This document shows positions 59,294-64,000 of a stretch of DNA of 64,000 bases, one piece after another. Position 1 is the first letter of the stretch. The number at the start of each line of letters is the position of its first letter. The notes under the pieces are model-generated. The model was not told the origin of the DNA and searched no databases. It worked only from the letters and a program-made list of their open reading frames with translations. The stretch is from Pseudohalocynthiibacter aestuariivivens (GTDB lineage Bacteria; Pseudomonadota; Alphaproteobacteria; Rhodobacterales; Rhodobacteraceae). The DNA lies in NCBI RefSeq assembly GCF_018457175.1, contig NZ_JAGFNU010000004.1:186001-250000 (forward strand), in the 5' to 3' direction. Both the position numbers and the translations under genes were made by a program.

Positions 59294-60340
59294 CTAATAA
59301 GGCATCGGATGCGCCTTATGCGCGATATCAATGTCGGCCATAACCTCACCTGACAATTCAACTTCGACCGAACCCAGTGCGGTTTTCAGTTGCTCCAGGC
59401 TGGTTGACCCAAAAATCGCACTTGCCATAAACGGCCTTGTCCGACACCACGCCAGCGCCATTTGCGCAACATTCAGACCATGCCGCTTGGCGACATCCTC
59501 GTAGGCTGCTGCCGCATCCCAAACGCGCCCCGTTTTCAGACGGCCGCCAAGTTCTGGCGCCAACGTGCGGCGCGATCCTTCGGGTGTCACATCACGCCTG
59601 TATTTCCCGGTCAGCAGCCCTGCCGCAAGCGGTGAGAACGCCAGCAAACCGACATCTTCGTTCGCGGACAATTCCGCCATATCAGTATCATAGAAGCGGC
59701 AAAGCAAAGAGTATTCGTTTTGTGCGCTTACCACACGTGGCCAGCCACGGTCCTCAGACATACGCAACCACTGGGCTGTCCCCCAGGCGCTTTCATTCGA
59801 CAAGCCAATATGGCGGATTTTTCCTGCATCAACCTGTTTTTGCAGTGCTTCAAGCGTGTCTTCCATATGCGCCAGAGTTTCAGCCTTATTCTGACTGCTC
59901 GGGTCATAAGACCAGTTTTGGCGAAACATGTACGAGCCACGATTGGGCCAGTGAAGCTGATAAATATCAATAACATCTGTCTTCAGGCGCTTCAGTGACC
60001 CCTCAAGCGCAATTGGGATCGTTGTACTGTCAATCCCGCGACCCTCGCGCATGAACCCGCCATTCGCACCCGTAATCTTTGTCGCAAGAATAACCTCCTT
60101 GCGGCGTCCGGTTTTAGCAAACCATTCGCCAATCACCTCTTCGGTGCGCCCACAGGTTTCGGCGCTTACCGGGTTCACCGGGTACATCTCTGCCGTATCG
60201 ATGCAGTTCACTCCGTGATCCAGCGCCAGGTCTATCTGCGCATGGCCCTCTTCCATCGTGTTCTGTGTGCCCCATGTCATTGACCCCAGACACAGTTCGG
60301 ACAGTTTCAGATCAGTCTGACCAAGGGTTTTGTAGCGCAT
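59294..60340 (-). CDS. Aldo/keto reductase (Tas-like)
   Basis: 348-residue NADPH-dependent reductase. Catalytic residues are visible as Asp and Tyr in 'CIDTAEMYPVNP', Lys in 'VILATKITG' and His in 'YQLHWPN'. The cofactor-binding end reads 'ASAIFGSTSLEQLKTAL'. An insertion after 'LHWPNRGSYMFRQNWSYDP' is typical of the Tas subfamily. AGGAGATGTAAG precedes ATG 60340. Substrate is undecided. It is convergent with the GlxA-type gene and divergent from YceI. Confidence 0.92.
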   Translation of the reverse strand: MRYKTLGQTDLKLSELCLGSMTWGTQNTMEEGHAQIDLALDHGVNCIDTAEMYPVNPVSAETCGRTEEVIGEWFAKTGRRKEVILATKITGANGGFMREGRGIDSTTIPIALEGSLKRLKTDVIDIYQLHWPNRGSYMFRQNWSYDPSSQNKAETLAHMEDTLEALQKQVDAGKIRHIGLSNESAWGTAQWLRMSEDRGWPRVVSAQNEYSLLCRFYDTDMAELSANEDVGLLAFSPLAAGLLTGKYRRDVTPEGSRRTLAPELGGRLKTGRVWDAAAAYEDVAKRHGLNVAQMALAWCRTRPFMASAIFGSTSLEQLKTALGSVEVELSGEVMADIDIAHKAHPMPY

Positions 60341-60478
60341 CTTACATCTCCTGTTCGCCGACCGAGCCTACCGAACCAAACGCCAAGGGCAAGGCGAAAT
60401 TGCAGACCTGCCACCCTTAGAACGCCCTGACAGAAAAGAATGAAGCGACAGTTTGAAATTTGGCGTTACACTGGCCTT

Positions 60479-61048
60479 ATGAAAGCCTTCCTGTTTATCT
60501 GTCTCAATCTGATCTGGATATCTAACAGCGCTTTTGCTTCGCCGGTCTCCTACGAACTTGATCAAGACAGATCGCGCGTCAGTTTTATCTATTACCTGAA
60601 TTCAGAACCGCGGCGTGGCACGATGCCTGTCGCAACTTCGGAAATAACGATTGATCTTGCAAATCTCGCACGGTCAAGCGTGCGCGTTTCTTTACAGGCA
60701 AATGGTGCACGCACCGGATTTTTCCTTGCAACGCAAGCCATGCAGGGCCCAAACGTGCTCGATACCCGGAACCACCCACTCATTCGGTTTGAAAGCCTGC
60801 GCGTACGCCCGAATGCACAAGGCGCTGAAATCACGGGCAACCTAACAGTACGCGGCATAACGCGGCCCGTCACACTATCAGCTCGATTGTTTCGGCAAAA
60901 TGCCGAAACCGGCGGCGATCCGTCTGGTCTATCCATCGTGCTGACCGGATCGCTGCGCCGATCTGATTTTGGCGCCACCGGTTATCCTAACCTTGTCTCG
61001 GATAAAATTAATCTGAGAATACTGGTGAGGATATCTCCTGAGAATTAG
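60479..61048 (+). CDS. YceI family periplasmic lipocalin-like protein
   Basis: 189-residue exported protein with a signal peptide cut after 'SNSAFA'. The mature part has the YceI pattern: 'YELDQDRSRVSFIY' at the start, 'NHPLIRFESLRVRPN', 'ITGNLTVRGITRPVTL' and 'LRRSDFGATGYPNLVSDKINL'. The fold binds long isoprenoid or lipid molecules. The ATG at 60479 is chosen because the signal peptide starts there. It is divergent from the aldo/keto reductase. Confidence 0.92.
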   Translation: MKAFLFICLNLIWISNSAFASPVSYELDQDRSRVSFIYYLNSEPRRGTMPVATSEITIDLANLARSSVRVSLQANGARTGFFLATQAMQGPNVLDTRNHPLIRFESLRVRPNAQGAEITGNLTVRGITRPVTLSARLFRQNAETGGDPSGLSIVLTGSLRRSDFGATGYPNLVSDKINLRILVRISPEN

Positions 61049-61134
61049 TATGAAAACGACATCCTTTGTCGAATAAACCCAAGCTTGCACTACAACCTGT
61101 GCGACTTTGTACCCGTAACAACTCTGGCTGACCC

Positions 61135-62358
61135 ATGCGTCTTCTGATTTCTTTTGCTGCTCTTTTTCTTTCCATTATCCTGCTACAGCTTTCTTCAGGG
61201 GGCGTTGGCCCGCTCGACGCGCTATCGGGCATTGCCAAGGGGTTCACCACTGCGCAGATCGGTCTGCTGGGGTCATCTCACTTCTTGGGTTTCTTTCTAG
61301 GCTGCTGGTGGGCGCCGCGCCTGATGGGCACCATTGGCCATTCGCGCGCCTTTGCGGCTTTTACGGCGACGGGTGCAATTGGGCTCATTTCGCACACGCT
61401 GAGCGATGATCCTTATCTCTGGGCGATGATGCGGGTTGGATCAGGCCTTTGCATCTCTGGCTGCTACACAGTGATCGAAGCCTGGTTAAACGCCAAAGTC
61501 ACAAATGAAACTCGCGGTCGCGCAATGGGAACTTACCGGATCGTGGATATGGGATCTTCGTTGTGCGCACAGCTTTTGATCGCGGTTTTGGAACCTGCAC
61601 ATTACATCTCTTACAATCTTCTGGTGCTGCTCTGTTGTCTGTCGCTCTTGCCGATCACGATCACCAAAATCCAACAACCGGAAACTCCAGCTGCCGCGCG
61701 GCTACGCCCAATGCTGGCTTGGAATATTTCTCCGCTCGCGTCCTTCGGGGTGGTGATTGCGGCGTTGTCGTCTTCTGCATTTCGAATGGTTGGCCCGATC
61801 TACGGGCAAGAGGTTGGCCTGCAGATCAATCAGATCGCCTATTTCCTTGCTGCCTTCGTGCTCGGCGGTGCGCTTGCGCAATATCCGATTGGCTGGCTTG
61901 CGGATAAATTTGACCGTCGCTGGGTTCTGATCTGGCTGTCTGCCGCCGCTGTTGTCAGTTGTTTCAATACCGTGCTCGTCGCCGATGGCGGAACGCTCAT
62001 GGTTATGATTGGTGCCGGAGTGTTCGGGTTTACCACCTTTCCTATATTCTCGGTTTCTACCGCCCACGCCAACGATTTTGCCACTTCCGAGCAACGCGTG
62101 GAATTGTCAGCCGCACTTATGTTCTTTTACGCTCTTGGTGCGATTGCGAGCCCTTACATCGCCTCAACACTGATTCACGAGTTCGGACCATCAGCATTGT
62201 TTGGTTTTGTTGCGGTAGGTCATGTTGCACTGATCGTGTTTGGAGTCACACGGATGCGTGCCCGTGAAACAGTTAGGGAACGCACGCCCTACGTCTACAC
62301 CCCCCGGTCATCCTTCACGATTGGCCGACTTCTTCGCAAGCAACGCGACAGGCGCTAG
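61135..62358 (+). CDS. MFS transporter (YcaD-like)
   Basis: 407-residue permease with twelve hydrophobic segments. The loop between segments two and three reads 'GCWWAPRLMGTIGHSRAF', the N-domain has 'GCYTVIEAWLNAKVTNETRGRAMGTYRIVD', and the symmetric position in the C-domain reads 'GWLADKFDRRWVLI'. This pattern is shared by the YcaD subgroup. It starts at ATG 61135. No substrate is known. It is 57 bp upstream of metG in the same direction. Confidence 0.9.
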   Translation: MRLLISFAALFLSIILLQLSSGGVGPLDALSGIAKGFTTAQIGLLGSSHFLGFFLGCWWAPRLMGTIGHSRAFAAFTATGAIGLISHTLSDDPYLWAMMRVGSGLCISGCYTVIEAWLNAKVTNETRGRAMGTYRIVDMGSSLCAQLLIAVLEPAHYISYNLLVLLCCLSLLPITITKIQQPETPAAARLRPMLAWNISPLASFGVVIAALSSSAFRMVGPIYGQEVGLQINQIAYFLAAFVLGGALAQYPIGWLADKFDRRWVLIWLSAAAVVSCFNTVLVADGGTLMVMIGAGVFGFTTFPIFSVSTAHANDFATSEQRVELSAALMFFYALGAIASPYIASTLIHEFGPSALFGFVAVGHVALIVFGVTRMRARETVRERTPYVYTPRSSFTIGRLLRKQRDRR

Positions 62359-62415
62359 CACCCGAGCAAAGGTTACGTTAAAGGAAAGGCCGACACTGCA
62401 AAGAAGGCATTTTTC

Positions 62416-64000
62416 ATGGAACGTATCCTGATCACCTCGGCGATCCCGTATATCAACGGAATCAAGCATCTGGGCAATCTGATCGGCTCTCAGCTGCCAG
62501 CTGACCTTTATGCCCGCTACATGCGCGGCCGGGGTAACGAGGTGATGTTCATCTGTGCAACGGACGAGCACGGGACACCTGCTGAACTTGCAGCGGCTAA
62601 AGTCGGACAGCCGGTCGCAGAATTCTGCGCTGAAATGCATAAGGTGCAGTCCGAAATCGCCGAAGGATTCCGTCTGTCGTTTGACCATTTCGGTCGCTCT
62701 TCGAGCCCACAAAACCACAAGTTGACGCAGCATTTTGCTGGGAAACTTGCGGAAAACGGGCTGATTGAAGAAGTGAGCGAAAAGCAGGTTTATTCCCACG
62801 CCGATGGTCGTTTTCTACCAGATCGCTACATCGAAGGCACATGCCCAAACTGCGGCTATGACAAGGCGCGCGGGGACCAATGCGAAAACTGCACCAAGCA
62901 ACTAGAGCCGACAGACCTGATTGATCCGCGCAGCGCTGTTTCCGGGTCAACCGATCTAGAGGTGCGCGAGACCAAGCATCTCTATCTGCGCCAATCTACG
63001 CTTCGTGACAAGTTGGACGAATGGATCAACAGCAAGAAAGACTGGCCCATCCTGACCACCTCGATTGCAAAGAAGTGGCTGCATGATGGTGACGGGTTGC
63101 GCGACCGTGGTATCACCCGCGACCTGCACTGGGGCGTGCCCGTAAAAAAAGGCGACGAGGATTGGCCTGGCATGGAGGGTAAGGTCTTTTACGTCTGGTT
63201 TGACGCCCCAATCGAATACATAGCAGCAACATCAGAATGGGCCGAAGCGAATGGTAAGCCAGACGCCTGCTGGCAACGTTGGTGGCGCACCGATATGGGC
63301 GCTGATGACGTCAAATATGTGCAGTTCATGGGCAAGGACAATGTGCCGTTTCACACCCTGTCTTTTCCAGCAACGATCATGGGGTCGGGCGAGCCGTGGA
63401 AGCTGGTCGATTATATCAAAAGCTTCAATTACCTCAACTACGACGGTGGTCAATTCAGCACCTCACAAGGGCGTGGCGTGTTCATGGATCAGGCACTCTC
63501 GATCCTGCCGGCTGACTACTGGCGCTGGTGGCTTTTGTCCCACGCGCCCGAAAGTTCAGACAGCGAATTCACCTGGGAGAATTTCCAGGCGAGCGTAAAC
63601 AAGGACCTTGCTGATGTGCTGGGCAATTTTGTTTCGCGCGTCACGAAATTCTGCCGCTCAAAGTTTGGCGAAGCTGTCCCCGAAGGTGGCACCAATGGCC
63701 CTGACGAAGAAAAACTGATTGCAGAAATCACAATCCGCATACGTGCCTACGAAACGCATATGGGCGCGATGGAGGTTCGCAAATCCGCAAGCGAGCTTCG
63801 CGCGATCTGGGTTGCGGGCAACGAATACCTGCAAACGGCGGCACCCTGGGCAAAGTTCAAAACAGATCCGGACGCAGCCGCTGCATCGATCCGTCTGTCG
63901 CTCAACCTGATCCGAATTTATGCGGTCTTGTCTGCACCCTTCATTCCCGATGCCTCAGCCACTATCATGGCAGCGTTGAAAACAGACGATATGGACTGGC
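62416..64000 (+). CDS. metG: Methionine--tRNA ligase (5' part, runs off the window)
   Basis: The first 528 codons of a class I synthetase that charges tRNA-Met, open to the end of the window. Signature features are '[17 protein letters not shown]' (HIGH-type as HLGN), the zinc-finger '[19 protein letters not shown]', '[15 protein letters not shown]' and the second signature in the variant form '[15 protein letters not shown]' in place of KMSKS, as usual for this MetG class. The frame starts at ATG 62416, with AAGAAGG upstream. The anticodon-binding domain begins near '[15 protein letters not shown]'. Confidence 0.96.
   Translation, partial: MERILITSAIPYINGIKHLGNLIGSQLPADLYARYMRGRGNEVMFICATDEHGTPAELAAAKVGQPVAEFCAEMHKVQSEIAEGFRLSFDHFGRSSSPQNHKLTQHFAGKLAENGLIEEVSEKQVYSHADGRFLPDRYIEGTCPNCGYDKARGDQCENCTKQLEPTDLIDPRSAVSGSTDLEVRETKHLYLRQSTLRDKLDEWINSKKDWPILTTSIAKKWLHDGDGLRDRGITRDLHWGVPVKKGDEDWPGMEGKVFYVWFDAPIEYIAATSEWAEANGKPDACWQRWWRTDMGADDVKYVQFMGKDNVPFHTLSFPATIMGSGEPWKLVDYIKSFNYLNYDGGQFSTSQGRGVFMDQALSILPADYWRWWLLSHAPESSDSEFTWENFQASVNKDLADVLGNFVSRVTKFCRSKFGEAVPEGGTNGPDEEKLIAEITIRIRAYETHMGAMEVRKSASELRAIWVAGNEYLQTAAPWAKFKTDPDAAAASIRLSLNLIRIYAVLSAPFIPDASATIMAALKTDDMDW

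Noticed and set aside
1-64000. CRISPR arrays, insertion sequences, prophage or integrase genes
   Set aside because: No regularly spaced repeats, transposase or integrase motifs, or phage structural genes were seen. The tRNA at the left edge shows no attachment-site duplication inside the window.

Overview
The window looks like a chromosomal stretch from an alphaproteobacterium of the family Rhodobacteraceae (roseobacter type). This rests on family-level recognition of a GapR (DUF2312) gene, the order NDUFA12 / MlaD / DUF2155 / aat / accC / accB, a pleD gene beside a DUF3572 gene, an ScfR-type regulator, reductive pyrimidine degradation genes of the preT-preA type and a fused carnitine dehydrogenase-thioesterase. 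Base composition is moderately G+C-rich throughout. I see no prophage, insertion sequence, CRISPR array, rRNA or plasmid function. No species is assigned.

Layout. 1-9 kb: tRNA-Thr, an orphan iron-type ABC permease, an OsmC protein divergent from a GntR regulator with a perfect palindromic operator between them, GapR, a fused beta-oxidation enzyme, a DksA-like zinc-finger protein and a FliM-like protein. 9-21.4 kb: a cluster that appears to sense, import and activate a short-chain carboxylate. It has an SSS-STAC sensor kinase, a small membrane protein, a lone receiver, an ScfR regulator, a complete five-gene ABC importer and acetyl-CoA synthetase. 21.5-22.5 kb: an ECF sigma factor with a DUF6768 protein. 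22.5-34 kb: pyrimidine catabolism, with an ABC importer (SBP, two permeases, ATPase), dihydropyrimidinase, N-carbamoyl amidohydrolase, two tandem RutR-like TetR regulators and the dihydropyrimidine dehydrogenase subunits PreA and PreT. RutR-like boxes lie in the amidohydrolase/TetR and the preT/accB intergenic regions. 34-40 kb: housekeeping genes accB, accC, aat, DUF2155, mlaD, NDUFA12, clpX and clpP.

40-50.6 kb: signalling and stress. A GGDEF protein with an H-NOX-associated-like N-terminus is translationally coupled to an H-NOX-like gene that is broken by one base and lacks the proximal heme histidine. Then come a DUF4153 membrane protein, an MttB-family methyltransferase without pyrrolysine, a HAD phosphatase, a MarR regulator, DUF3572 and PleD, and an EF-hand / ECF sigma / anti-sigma / Spy-like four-gene set. 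50.7-55 kb: DUF983, a Nudix hydrolase, an EamA transporter, a fatty acid desaturase with a DUF2061 protein and a divergent XRE regulator. 55-59.3 kb: carnitine degradation (SDR, carnitine dehydrogenase-thioesterase fusion, BKACE, divergent GlxA-type regulator). 59.3-64 kb: aldo/keto reductase, YceI protein, MFS transporter and the 5' part of metG, which runs off the end.

The points most worth following up are the heme-ligand-less, frameshifted H-NOX gene coupled to a diguanylate cyclase; the sensor/ScfR/ABC/Acs cluster with two TTTACAAAAT repeats in phase on the helix; the RutR boxes with tandem RutR paralogues; and a recurring CTCCGGCGGGGATATTT element at gene 3' ends. No stretch longer than about 300 bases lacks a gene. 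All conclusions come from reading the sequence; no database search was run.
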